A stretch of 64,000 nt of DNA from Companilactobacillus allii (GCF_001971585.1 NZ_CP019323.1:858053-922052), one strand, 5' to 3'. Counted from the first letter of the stretch, positions 47,841-56,517 are shown. A program made the numbers and translations. Notes: generated by a model from the sequence alone, not told the origin.

Positions 47841-49064
47841 ATGCAAACAAAAGAGTATAAACCAAGTTTAATTGCTGCAACTATTTACTTTAATTATTTT
47901 GTTTGGGGTTCTTCTATCTTGATTGTTTCCCAATACAGTCGACAATTTATGCGTCTATGGAATACGGATGTTAAAGGAATCTCAACGGTTATTGCCATGG
48001 TGGGTATCGGACATTTGGTAACTGTCATATTTGCTGGATGGATGTCTGATAGATTCGGTCGAAAAAACACTATGATAATTGGATTGATTGCCAACATCAT
48101 ATTTCTTATGGGATTGATCATGAGTAGAAATATCTATATGGCATGTTTCTTTACATTGTTTTTAGGAGCTGCTAATTCATTTGATGATTCAGGTGCTTAT
48201 CCAGCTTTGACAGAGGCGTTTCCAACTAAAGCTGCGAGTATGAATTCACTGGTCAAAGCATGTATGTCTCTATCACAAACTTTGTTGCCGTTCATTGTTG
48301 CAGCTATACCTAGCGTATCTATTGTTTTGCCAATTATGTCACTTTTATTATTCTTGGATATCGTCACTATAGGCGTAATCAAATTCAATAAGGACAGATC
48401 TAATATCGTTAAAGATACAGAATCGATCAAATCAAATGTTGAGGATGTATCGGCAAGAACCAGTAAAGCAATAAAGGGCAATTTACCAAAAATGAGTATT
48501 GACGGAGTTGGTTTAATTATTGTCGGATTTACGATTTCATTTACATTTTATATGTATTCACAATATATTCCACATTTTGGAGTTACAGTCTTGAAACTTT
48601 CTGAAGCAGCGTCAAAGGAGCTGGTTTCTTGGTATGCCTTATCATCTCTTATATCAGTCTTTGTAACGTCGGTAATTATCAGAAAGGCACATCCTTATCG
48701 GGTTATGATGTTCTATTCAACAATATCAGGCATATTTTTAATCCTGATGATAACATTTCCGGGGTATCTATTGGTCAAAGTCACTAGTATAGTAATCGGT
48801 TTCTTTGCCGCAGGAGGCATATGGCAAGTTGGTCTAACCATAATTTCACAATATTTTCCTGATAAAAAGGGGAAGGTTACTGGCTATTATAGCTTTGCTG
48901 CAGCATTAACGTATTTTGTTGGACCATTTATTTCGACATTCATTATTGATGAAACTGCACAAAGCATGATTCGTGTATTCACTATTGATGCAACAGTCAC
49001 AATAGTTGGAATTTTAGTAATGATGTTCTTAGCTTTCAGAGCTCACAAGTACCATTTTATTTAA
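47841..49064 (+). CDS. MFS transporter, copy 2 of the shikimate module
   Basis: 407 residues, about 12 membrane segments; MFS signature WMSDRFGRKNTM after helix 2 and GAANSFDDSGAYPALTEAFP in helix 4-5, parallel to the first carrier. The halves are joined by a polar loop (DTESIKSNVEDVSARTSKA). The ribosome binding site is weak (AAGGATAAG about 15 bases upstream of the ATG), so expression may be lower than that of its neighbours. It may carry a different ring acid or export the end product. Confidence 0.85.
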   Translation: MQTKEYKPSLIAATIYFNYFVWGSSILIVSQYSRQFMRLWNTDVKGISTVIAMVGIGHLVTVIFAGWMSDRFGRKNTMIIGLIANIIFLMGLIMSRNIYMACFFTLFLGAANSFDDSGAYPALTEAFPTKAASMNSLVKACMSLSQTLLPFIVAAIPSVSIVLPIMSLLLFLDIVTIGVIKFNKDRSNIVKDTESIKSNVEDVSARTSKAIKGNLPKMSIDGVGLIIVGFTISFTFYMYSQYIPHFGVTVLKLSEAASKELVSWYALSSLISVFVTSVIIRKAHPYRVMMFYSTISGIFLILMITFPGYLLVKVTSIVIGFFAAGGIWQVGLTIISQYFPDKKGKVTGYYSFAAALTYFVGPFISTFIIDETAQSMIRVFTIDATVTIVGILVMMFLAFRAHKYHFI

Positions 49065-49076
49065 TATTGTAAATCC

Positions 49077-49118
49077 ATAACTTTTGGCTATGTATTTATA
49101 GAAATATAGCAATTGGAC
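49077..49118 (+). promoter_or_regulatory. LysR box upstream of the second TIM-barrel copy
   Basis: ATAACTTTTGGCTAT (49077-49091) and AGCAATTGGAC (49108-49118) repeat the arrangement seen before the first copy at nearly the same distances to the start codon. Confidence 0.55.
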
Positions 49119-49211
49119 TTAACACGTGACAGAGACTAAATTGTAATTGTAAAGTTTTTCACGTGAAGGAATTAACAACTAAATATAACAATTAATTTGG
49201 AGGAATCAATC

Positions 49212-50063
49212 ATGACAAAATCACATCCTATTACAATCAGTTCTTGGACATTAGGAGACAAATGTAGTTTTGAAGATCGTGTAAAGGCAGCCAGTCAAGC
49301 TGGTTACGATGGAATTGGTCTTCGTGCTGAGACTTATGTTGATGCAGTTAACGAGGGACTTTCAGATGATGATATTCTAAATATTCTTGATAAATATGGA
49401 ATCAAATGTACAGAGGTTGAATACATCGTCCAGTGGTGTGAAGAGCCCCGATCATACGAACAAAAATATAAGGAACAAATGTGTTTCCATATGTGTGAAT
49501 TATTCGGTGTAAAACATATCAACACAGGTCTGATGGAGTCATATTCAGTTGATTACTCAGCTAAGAAGTTACAAGAATTGGCAAGTAGAGCTGGCAAGTG
49601 GATCATTGCTCTAGAGCCAATGCCTTACAGTGGCCTACCAAACTTGGATAAGACATGGAAAATCATGCAAAAAGCAGACTGTGACAACGTTATGATGCTT
49701 CTTGATATGTGGCACTGGGTAAGAGCTGGACAATCTTATGATTTATTAACTAAAGAACAAGCTAAAAAAGTTATTTCAATTCAAATTGATGATGCCTACA
49801 CACGTCCTTATGCAGAATCAATTCTAAGAGATGAATCAATGCACGATAGATTAGCTCCAGGAATGGGCGAGATGGATACTGCTGGATTCGTTAAGATGAT
49901 CAAAGATGCTGGAGTGGATCCTAAGGTTATCGGTGTGGAAGTTATTTCAGATAATTATCTTGAGAAGGGAATAGATTATACGGCTGATTATACATACAAA
50001 GGAACAATCAAAGTTTTAAAAGAGGCATGGCCTGAAATTTTAAAAGAAGAAGTTAAAGCTTAA
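49212..50063 (+). CDS. TIM-barrel enzyme, probable 3-dehydroshikimate dehydratase-like, copy 2
   Basis: 283 residues from the ATG at 49212. It differs from the copy at 45689 at only a few residues (for example TYVDA for TYIDA, ILNIL for ILAIL, NYLEKG for NYLDKG, and the last four residues). All candidate metal ligands are the same. Long blocks are identical even at silent positions while others carry clustered silent changes, which looks like duplication followed by gene conversion. It has its own promoter region with a LysR box and starts the second half of the module. Confidence 0.72.
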   Translation: MTKSHPITISSWTLGDKCSFEDRVKAASQAGYDGIGLRAETYVDAVNEGLSDDDILNILDKYGIKCTEVEYIVQWCEEPRSYEQKYKEQMCFHMCELFGVKHINTGLMESYSVDYSAKKLQELASRAGKWIIALEPMPYSGLPNLDKTWKIMQKADCDNVMMLLDMWHWVRAGQSYDLLTKEQAKKVISIQIDDAYTRPYAESILRDESMHDRLAPGMGEMDTAGFVKMIKDAGVDPKVIGVEVISDNYLEKGIDYTADYTYKGTIKVLKEAWPEILKEEVKA

Positions 50064-50089
50064 TTAAGTAGAAAGTGGGAGAAGTTATT

Positions 50090-50929
50090 ATGAGTGATAG
50101 TTGGTTAGGATTAGACGGAAAAGTTTGTGTTGTAACAGGTGCTGTTGGTGGTATGGGTACTGTATTCTGTAAGGAATATGCAAAACAAGGTGCCACAGTA
50201 GTAATGGTCGACTTATTAGAAGATAAAGTTAATGCATATGCAAAAGAGATCCATGAAGAATACAACGTTCCAACATTGGCAATCAAATGTGACACTACTG
50301 ATGAAGATGAAGTAGACGCTGCAGTTAAGAAGGTTGTCGATACTTTTGGCAAAGTTGATGTCGTACTTAATACAGCTGCCATTTTAAGATTCTCTCCACT
50401 AGAAGATCTTCGCTTGGACGAATGGAAAACTTCTTTAAACGTAAATGTAACCGGTTACTTCCTGATGTCTCAAAGATTCGGTCGAGTAATGATCGAACAG
50501 AAACATGGAACATTGTTACATATCTCAACAATTGCTTCACGATTCCCAGAGACATATAGCGCTGGATATAGTACAACAAAAGCTGCAGTTAATATGTTAT
50601 CCAGACAGATTGCCGCTGAATGGGGACAATATGGAGTACGGAGTAATTGTATTCTTCCTTGTTTTGTTAAAACTCCACTATCAGCAGGATTCTATAGTGA
50701 TCCAGAAGTTGAAAAGGGTCGTAAGCGTCTAACTGCAAGTCGTAGAATTGGAACAATTGATGATATTGCTAATGCCGTAATGTACTTGTCAAGTGATCGT
50801 TCAGATTATACGAATGGTGGCGAATTGACAGTTGAAGGTGGATTTGGAATTATGATGGGTGATATGACACCAAAACCAGGTGGCCGTCGTGGATATGCCG
50901 TAGAACATCATCAACCTGCAAAGAAATAA
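50090..50929 (+). CDS. SDR oxidoreductase of the shikimate module
   Basis: 279 residues from the ATG at 50090 (TGGGAG 8 bases upstream). TGAVGGMGTVF binds the nucleotide, with Asp at the end of the second strand (MVDLLED) favouring NAD. NTAAILRFS replaces the usual NNAG (Asn then Thr-Ala-Ala); the catalytic Ser and YSTTK Tyr/Lys are present. C-terminal LTVEGGFGIMMGDMTPKPGG is longer than usual. Between the TIM-barrel and shikimate dehydrogenase genes it may oxidise or reduce a ring hydroxyl. Confidence 0.87.
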   Translation: MSDSWLGLDGKVCVVTGAVGGMGTVFCKEYAKQGATVVMVDLLEDKVNAYAKEIHEEYNVPTLAIKCDTTDEDEVDAAVKKVVDTFGKVDVVLNTAAILRFSPLEDLRLDEWKTSLNVNVTGYFLMSQRFGRVMIEQKHGTLLHISTIASRFPETYSAGYSTTKAAVNMLSRQIAAEWGQYGVRSNCILPCFVKTPLSAGFYSDPEVEKGRKRLTASRRIGTIDDIANAVMYLSSDRSDYTNGGELTVEGGFGIMMGDMTPKPGGRRGYAVEHHQPAKK

Positions 50930-50951
50930 ATAACTTATAAAAATATAATCG

Positions 50952-50981
50952 AACAGAGACAAGAAATTGTCTCTGTTTTAC
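50952..50981 (+). terminator. Intra-operon hairpin before the first shikimate dehydrogenase
   Basis: AACAGAGACA-AGAAAT-TGTCTCTGTT followed by TTA. A good stem with a short T run, so partial termination or a processing site. Confidence 0.6.
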
Positions 50982-50998
50982 TAAGGAGTATCAATATT

Positions 50999-51877
50999 AT
51001 GGAAAAACATATCTCAGGAACAACAGGTCTATTCACACTTCTAGGTACACCGGTGGGTCATTCAGGATCACCTGCAATGTATAACTTCAGTTTTAAAAAG
51101 CAAGGATTAGACTATGCTTATATGGCATTCGATGTTAAAAAAGAACAAATGCCACAAGCAATCGATGCACTAAAACTATTCAAAGTTAGAGGATCAAACG
51201 TAACGATGCCATGCAAGAGCGTTGCTTCAACACTGGTAGATGATCTTTCACCCGCTGCAAAAATTATTGGAGCTATTAATGTTATTGTCAACAATGATGG
51301 TAAGTTAACAGGACACATTACTGATGGTATAGGATTTGTTCGTAATCTTAAGGAAAATGGCGTTGATATTAAAGGTAAGAATATTGTTGTTATTGGTGCT
51401 GGTGGTGCCGCAACGGCTATTCAAGTACAGGTAGCTTTGGATGGAGCTAAATCAATTGCAATATTTAACCAAGATGATGAATTCTTCGAAAATGCCAAAG
51501 AAACAAAATCAAAACTTAAAGATGAAACTCCAAATGTAAAAGTTGATGTTTATCCATTATCAGATAAAGGTTTATTGAAAGAAAAAATTGAAAATGCAGA
51601 TATTTTAGTTAATGCAACCATTGTAGGAATGAAACCACTTGATGTCCAATCCTTAGTTGATAAATCCATGTTGCGTTCTGATTTGATTGTTGCAGATACA
51701 GTCTATAATCCATTGAAAACAAAATTAATTGAAGATGCTGAAGAAGTTGGCGCTAAGGCAATTCCAGGTAAAGGAATGTTGCTATGGCAAGGTGCTGAAG
51801 CATATAAGCTATTCACTGGAAAAGAAATGCCAACCGATGAATATCAAGCATATGAGAAAGAACAAGCAAAAATCTGA
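50999..51877 (+). CDS. Shikimate/quinate dehydrogenase, paralogue 1
   Basis: 292 residues. The AroE/YdiB landmarks are present: GTPVGHSGSPAMYN (substrate carboxylate Ser residues), NVTMPCK with the catalytic Lys, ITDGIGF with the catalytic Asp (but Ile in place of the usual Asn), VIGAGGAATAIQ for the nucleotide, and GMLLWQGAEAYKLFTG with the conserved Gln. It interconverts 3-dehydroshikimate and shikimate (or dehydroquinate and quinate). The Tyr in PAMYN, where biosynthetic AroE has His, and the tandem arrangement suggest a catabolic enzyme. Confidence 0.9.
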   Translation: MEKHISGTTGLFTLLGTPVGHSGSPAMYNFSFKKQGLDYAYMAFDVKKEQMPQAIDALKLFKVRGSNVTMPCKSVASTLVDDLSPAAKIIGAINVIVNNDGKLTGHITDGIGFVRNLKENGVDIKGKNIVVIGAGGAATAIQVQVALDGAKSIAIFNQDDEFFENAKETKSKLKDETPNVKVDVYPLSDKGLLKEKIENADILVNATIVGMKPLDVQSLVDKSMLRSDLIVADTVYNPLKTKLIEDAEEVGAKAIPGKGMLLWQGAEAYKLFTGKEMPTDEYQAYEKEQAKI

Positions 51878-51892
51878 GAGGGTGCGTTAATT

Positions 51893-52759
51893 ATGGAAAA
51901 ATGGATTGATGGTAGAACTAGAATGTTAGGTTTATTCGGTACACCAGTATCTCATTCGGGCTCTCCGGCAATGTATAATTTTAGTTTTGAAAAATCCGGC
52001 ATTAATTATGCATACTTGGCATTTGATGTTACTGAAGAGCAAATGCCACAAGCAATTAATATCATGAAATTATTTAATATGCGTGGGGCAAATATTACTA
52101 TGCCCTGTAAGACTGTGGCTGCAAAGTTGGTCGATAAATTATCACCAGCAGCGGAACTTATTGGAGCAGTTAATACAATTGTGAATGATGATGGAATTCT
52201 AACTGGTAATAACACAGATGGGGCTGGATATGTTGCTAACATCAGACAAAACGGAGTTGATCCTAAGGACAAAGTATTCACAGTTCTAGGTGCAGGTGGT
52301 GCTGGAACAGCTATTGCTGTACAAGTTGCCTTGGATGGAGCTAAAGAGATTAGAATCTTTAATCCCAAGGATGATTTCTTCTCTAATGCTGAAAAGATGG
52401 CAAAAAAAATAATGGATAAGGTCCCTAATTGTAAAGTTACAGTTGGCGATATCAACGATGAGAAAGAACTCAAATCATCAATTTCTAGCAGTGACATTTT
52501 AGCCAATGCCACAAAGGTAGGAATGGCTCCAAATATTGATAATACCAATATTACTGATACAAATGTATTTCGTGAAGATTTAGTTGTAACTGATACAGTT
52601 TATAATCCAACTGAGACAAAAATGTTGAAAGAAGCCAAAAGTAAAGGTAGTAAAGTTATTGGTGGACAAGGAATGCTAGTTTGGCAAGGTGCCGCAGCGT
52701 TTAAACTATATACTGGTGAAGATATGTCAGTTGATGAAGTTAAAAGTCTATTTTTTTAA
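51893..52759 (+). CDS. Shikimate/quinate dehydrogenase, paralogue 2
   Basis: 288 residues, aligned with paralogue 1 along its length. GTPVSHSGSPAMYN, NITMPCK (catalytic Lys), NNTDGAGY (the usual NTDG with catalytic Asp), VLGAGGAGTAIAV and GMLVWQGAAAFKLYTG. The NTDG motif is canonical here but changed to ITDG in paralogue 1, so the two may prefer different ring acids or cofactors. The stop codon lies one base before repeat copy B. GAGAGGG precedes the ATG. Confidence 0.9.
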   Translation: MEKWIDGRTRMLGLFGTPVSHSGSPAMYNFSFEKSGINYAYLAFDVTEEQMPQAINIMKLFNMRGANITMPCKTVAAKLVDKLSPAAELIGAVNTIVNDDGILTGNNTDGAGYVANIRQNGVDPKDKVFTVLGAGGAGTAIAVQVALDGAKEIRIFNPKDDFFSNAEKMAKKIMDKVPNCKVTVGDINDEKELKSSISSSDILANATKVGMAPNIDNTNITDTNVFREDLVVTDTVYNPTETKMLKEAKSKGSKVIGGQGMLVWQGAAAFKLYTGEDMSVDEVKSLFF

Positions 52760-52760
52760 A

Positions 52761-52886
52761 GCGTAACAACACGCGAATAATTTCCGAACATTAACTAAAA
52801 TGAGGCGCCATTCACAACGTGAATGACACCTCATTTTAATGTTAAGCAGAAGAAATTGCGTGTTGTTACGCGTTTGCGAAGCAAAC
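52761..52886. repeat. 126-bp palindromic repeat, copy B
   Basis: Terminal 14-bp inverted repeats GCGTAACAACACGC (52761-52774) and GCGTGTTGTTACGC (52858-52871), central 20-bp stem TAAAATGAGGCGCCATTCAC with its complement (two G-U pairs), and the distal hairpin GTTTGC-GAA-GCAAAC at 52872-52886. It differs from copy C at two bases only. It sits between the convergent shikimate dehydrogenase and gntR-type genes. Confidence 0.95.
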
Positions 52887-52911
52887 AAGAAACAATAAAG
52901 AAGAAGTCGAA

Positions 52912-53607
52912 CTAGAATTTCCTATTCAACAATTCAGATAAACAAAAATCAATCAACTTATCATTACAATCTCGAGCTTTTTCAAAATCACGTTCATTCA
53001 AGTAATAGACAACGTCATCTCGATATTTCTCTACCTGAGATAAATCATGAAATTGAATGATCCACTTGCCCAAAGTTAGATAAATAGATTTAAAATTCAA
53101 AATCAAAAGAGGATAAACCAGATTATTCGAAGAAACTGCCAGTTCATGATAAAAATCAAAGCCTAATTCAGGCTTCTTATTGGAATTCACTTCGTTTTTG
53201 AATCTATCATAAATCAAATTAAGTTTAACAAACGATGTTGATGTATTGCACTCCATAATCATGTCGCCTTCAAAAAGCTTGCGAGCACGGAAAATGGATT
53301 TTAATAGTGAAGGTCGATAATTTCCTCCATTAAAGTTAATAATAATATTAAAAGTCTCTAAATTACCATCTTCATTGAACTTGGCGATGTAATTTCCCTG
53401 TCTTGGGACAACTTTGATAAAACCTAAACGTGACAATTCTTTCAATCCGTTATTAACAACTGAACGGCTAACTCCAAAATTTTGAGCCATTGTACGCTCA
53501 CTTGGCAACTTATCTCCAATTTTTAATTCTCCAGTTAAAATTTTCTTTTCAAAAAAATCTACTAATTGATCTACCTCTGACATTGATTGAATAGTTTCGA
53601 ATTTCAC
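52912..53607 (-). CDS. GntR-family transcriptional regulator
   Basis: 231 residues from the GTG at 53607, which has AAAGGA 8 bases upstream; longer frames lack a ribosome binding site. Winged helix at about 10-80 (IGDKLPSERTMAQNFGVSRSVVNNGLKEL; then GNYIAKF) and a helical FadR-like C-terminal domain. It is divergent from the flavoprotein gene and shares a 166-base control region containing a perfect TGGTtgaACCA palindrome, the operator type recognised by FadR-like GntR proteins. Confidence 0.9.
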   Translation of the reverse strand: MKFETIQSMSEVDQLVDFFEKKILTGELKIGDKLPSERTMAQNFGVSRSVVNNGLKELSRLGFIKVVPRQGNYIAKFNEDGNLETFNIIINFNGGNYRPSLLKSIFRARKLFEGDMIMECNTSTSFVKLNLIYDRFKNEVNSNKKPELGFDFYHELAVSSNNLVYPLLILNFKSIYLTLGKWIIQFHDLSQVEKYRDDVVYYLNERDFEKARDCNDKLIDFCLSELLNRKF

Positions 53608-53624
53608 GATGATTTCCTTTCTGG

Positions 53625-53718
53625 ATCTGGTTGAACCAGATGCCACCAATGCGATATGTCGTTAAATTAAGTATATCGTTTGTGAATCCGTTTACAATGT
53701 AATGCATATATTTAATAC
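53625..53718. promoter_or_regulatory. GntR operator, cre-like site and promoter of the flavoprotein operon
   Basis: ATCTGGTT-G-AACCAGAT (53625-53641) is a perfect 17-base palindrome. TGAATCCGTTTACA (53683-53696) matches cre with one mismatch and overlaps the -35 of a promoter TTTACA (53691-53696), 16 bases, TAATAC (53713-53718) reading right. Confidence 0.6.
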
Positions 53719-53773
53719 TACAAGTAAGAATTCTATTGATCAATGGAAGTTTAATTAATAAGGAGGTTTCATC

Positions 53774-55303
53774 GTGAAAACTGATTTTGATGTGATTGTA
53801 GTTGGTGCTGGAAATGGTGGACTGATAGCTGCCGCAAGCTCTGCTAAGTTGGGTAATTCTACGTTACTGATAGAGAGACATAATTTACCAGGTGGTGCCG
53901 CAACTAGTTTTACAAGAGGTAGATTCGAATTTGAACCATCACTCCATGAACTGGCAAAGTATGGATCAAAGGATAATCCAGGTAATATCCGAAACATATT
54001 TGATTGGCTGGGAATCGATGTTGAATTCAAAGAAGTTCCAGATGCCTATCGTGTTATTAATACTGGTTCAAATGGATTCGATGTTTCAATGCCAACAGGG
54101 ATTCCTAACTTTATCAAATCGATGGAACAGGCCGTTCCAGGCAGCTCTCAAAGTGTTGGTAGATTCTTTAAAATTGCAGTCGAGGTTGCACAAGCATTTT
54201 CAGAATTAACAACTGACCCAGCAAATATCAACATGGAAGATATTGCTGAAAAATACCCACTGTTTATGAAATATGGAACGATATCTTATCAAAAGGTACT
54301 GGATGAATTACAAATACCAAAGAAGGCTCAAGAAATACTCATGGCCTATTGGTGCTATATAGGTATTCCTGGTGACGAATTTGAGTTTGCCTACATGGCC
54401 GCAATGGTTGTGTCCTATGTAGCTTTATCTGCGTATATTCCTGTTAATCGATCTCACGAAATCTCAACAGCATTGATTGATTCATTACAGCAAAATGGTG
54501 GCGAGGTCTGGTTCAATACTGAAATAACCAAGTTGATTGTTCAGGATGGAGAAGTAGTCGGTGTTCGGACAGCAGATAAGGATATTTATGCTAAGCAAGT
54601 TATTATGAATGTCATTCCTGATGTAGTTTATAGCAAAATGCTTGATTCCACGGATGTGCCTATTCGGGAAGTTAAGAAATCTAACGCTAGAAAGATTGGA
54701 ACTAGTGGATTCTTAGTTTATCTTGGACTCAATAAATCAGCTGAAGAATTAGGGATTAAGGATTACAGCACATTCATTGATGATAATTGGGATTCACATT
54801 ATCAGTTTGATCATATGGATAATTTAAAAGATAATGGATTCTTCATAATGAATTGTTTGAACGTTGCTAATCCGGGATGTTCGCCTGAAGGAACCTCAAT
54901 ACTATATGCTACACAGCTATTCTTTGGTGATTCATGGGATGATGTTTCACCAGTTGAATATGCAAAACTAAAGGATAAGATTGCCGAAGATTTAATAAGC
55001 CGTTATGAAAAGGCGACAGGTATCAATATTCGTGATTATATCGAAGAAATTGAAATTGCTACTCCTGAAACGTTTGCTCGTTACCTACGTGGACCAGAAG
55101 GGGAGATTTATGGATACTTTGGAAGCCGTTGGGATCAAATGTTGGCGCGTACAATGAGTTTGGTAAAAGAAGATGAACCAATTAAGAACTTACATTTCTG
55201 TGGTGGACATGGATATTTATTAGATGGATATAGTTCAGCCTATCAGTCAGGTTTAGCTGCCGCTAAATTGGCTAATCAAAATATATCGAAGGAGACGGTA
55301 TAA
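53774..55303 (+). CDS. CrtI/phytoene desaturase-like FAD oxidoreductase
   Basis: 509 residues. The N-terminal DVIVVGAGNGGLIAAA and IERHNLPGGAATSF bind FAD, GRFEFEPSLHELAKYG follows as in phytoene desaturase-like proteins, and HFCGGHGYLLDGYSSAYQSG near the C-terminus is the second FAD contact. The start is GTG at 53774 behind a perfect AAGGAGGT. The next gene, a flavin/[2Fe-2S] reductase, overlaps by one base, so electrons probably flow from NAD(P)H through that protein to this FAD. Such flavoproteins saturate or desaturate C=C bonds; shikimate or dehydroshikimate is a reasonable substrate here. Confidence 0.85.
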   Translation: MKTDFDVIVVGAGNGGLIAAASSAKLGNSTLLIERHNLPGGAATSFTRGRFEFEPSLHELAKYGSKDNPGNIRNIFDWLGIDVEFKEVPDAYRVINTGSNGFDVSMPTGIPNFIKSMEQAVPGSSQSVGRFFKIAVEVAQAFSELTTDPANINMEDIAEKYPLFMKYGTISYQKVLDELQIPKKAQEILMAYWCYIGIPGDEFEFAYMAAMVVSYVALSAYIPVNRSHEISTALIDSLQQNGGEVWFNTEITKLIVQDGEVVGVRTADKDIYAKQVIMNVIPDVVYSKMLDSTDVPIREVKKSNARKIGTSGFLVYLGLNKSAEELGIKDYSTFIDDNWDSHYQFDHMDNLKDNGFFIMNCLNVANPGCSPEGTSILYATQLFFGDSWDDVSPVEYAKLKDKIAEDLISRYEKATGINIRDYIEEIEIATPETFARYLRGPEGEIYGYFGSRWDQMLARTMSLVKEDEPIKNLHFCGGHGYLLDGYSSAYQSGLAAAKLANQNISKETV

Positions 55304-56517
55304 TGGATACTTTTGAAAACCAAATTAAACCGTTCAATAAATTACTTGAAGAACGTAAAGAAAAAATCGATTCAGGATCAACAAAACCTCTAGTTAAAAC
55401 ATTCCCAGTCAATGAGCTGGCAGAACGATTACATCCTGAAAAGCAGTTTTTAAAGGTATTCAAAATTGTTGAACACGGACCAGATGCAAGAAGCTTTTAT
55501 TTTAAGCCAGATACAGATAATGGAACTAATCATTTGGCTTATTTTAGATCAGGCCAGTACATTTCCTTACGACTAAAGATAGACGATAGCTATGTAACAC
55601 GTCCCTATGCGATTTGTTCTTCACCAGCTGATGCAATGAATGATATATACATGTTGACAATCAAACTAGTTCAGACTGGATTCGTCACACCATATATCTG
55701 GGATAATTGGAAAGTGGGTACAAAGATTGAAGCTTCTGCTCCAGCGGGAACCCTTTATTATCAACCACTACGCGATAAAAAACATATTATCGGAATTGCT
55801 GGTGGTAGTGGCATAACGCCGTTTTACTCTATGGCAAAATCAATAAGTGAGGGTGTTGAAGACGTTGATCTAACTATCCTTTATGGAAGTAGGACACATG
55901 ACAATATTTTATTGGGTGAAGAGTTAAATAAGCTAACTAAAGAGACTGATAAGGTTAAGGTCGTCAATGTTCTTAGTGATGAAAATATTTCTGGATATGA
56001 GCATGGTTTTATAAGTGCTGCATTGATTAGTAAATATCAACCTGCACAGGATTATTCTATTTTCATTTGTGGTCCCAATGTGATGTACAAATTTGCCAAC
56101 AAAGAAATTGCAACACTACATTTACCAGCTGGGAGAGTGCGCCACGAATTAAATGGTGATTTCGGTACTCCATATAATGAGTTGGATTATCCCACCTCTG
56201 CTAAGAACAAAATCTTTAATTTAACAGTCAGAGTTAGAGATGATGAACGTGTGATTAAAGCAAAAAGTAACGAGTCATTGTTAGTTGCCATGGAACGTGC
56301 AGGAATAAAAGCCCCATCAATGTGTCGTAGTGGAGAATGTGGATTCTGTCGATCCCAGTTAATCAATGGTAAGGCCTTCACGCCGACATCAATTGATGGT
56401 AGAAGAATCGCCGATAAAAAATTTGGATATGTTCATACTTGCGATGCATATCCATTGAGTGATTTGACAATTGATGTACCAGTGCATGATTTAGAGAGCG
56501 TAACAACACGCGAATAA
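55303..56517 (+). CDS. NAD(P)H : ferredoxin-type reductase with C-terminal [2Fe-2S] domain
   Basis: 404 residues. An extra N-terminal part (1-55) precedes the FNR-like FAD domain (RPYAICSSP), the NAD(P) domain (GIAGGSGITPFYSM; YGSRTHDN; FICGPNVMYKF) and a plant-type ferredoxin domain with Cys in CRSGECGFC and in HTC near the end, the four [2Fe-2S] ligands. Electrons pass from NAD(P)H to FAD to Fe-S and then to a partner, most likely the flavoprotein whose stop overlaps this start. The last six residues and the stop codon come from repeat copy C. Confidence 0.9.
   Translation: MDTFENQIKPFNKLLEERKEKIDSGSTKPLVKTFPVNELAERLHPEKQFLKVFKIVEHGPDARSFYFKPDTDNGTNHLAYFRSGQYISLRLKIDDSYVTRPYAICSSPADAMNDIYMLTIKLVQTGFVTPYIWDNWKVGTKIEASAPAGTLYYQPLRDKKHIIGIAGGSGITPFYSMAKSISEGVEDVDLTILYGSRTHDNILLGEELNKLTKETDKVKVVNVLSDENISGYEHGFISAALISKYQPAQDYSIFICGPNVMYKFANKEIATLHLPAGRVRHELNGDFGTPYNELDYPTSAKNKIFNLTVRVRDDERVIKAKSNESLLVAMERAGIKAPSMCRSGECGFCRSQLINGKAFTPTSIDGRRIADKKFGYVHTCDAYPLSDLTIDVPVHDLESVTTRE

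Noticed and set aside
52006-52548. 180-codon frame on the minus strand opposite the second shikimate dehydrogenase
   Set aside because: It is the complement of a clearly coding gene with intact motifs, and has no ribosome binding site or recognisable protein features.
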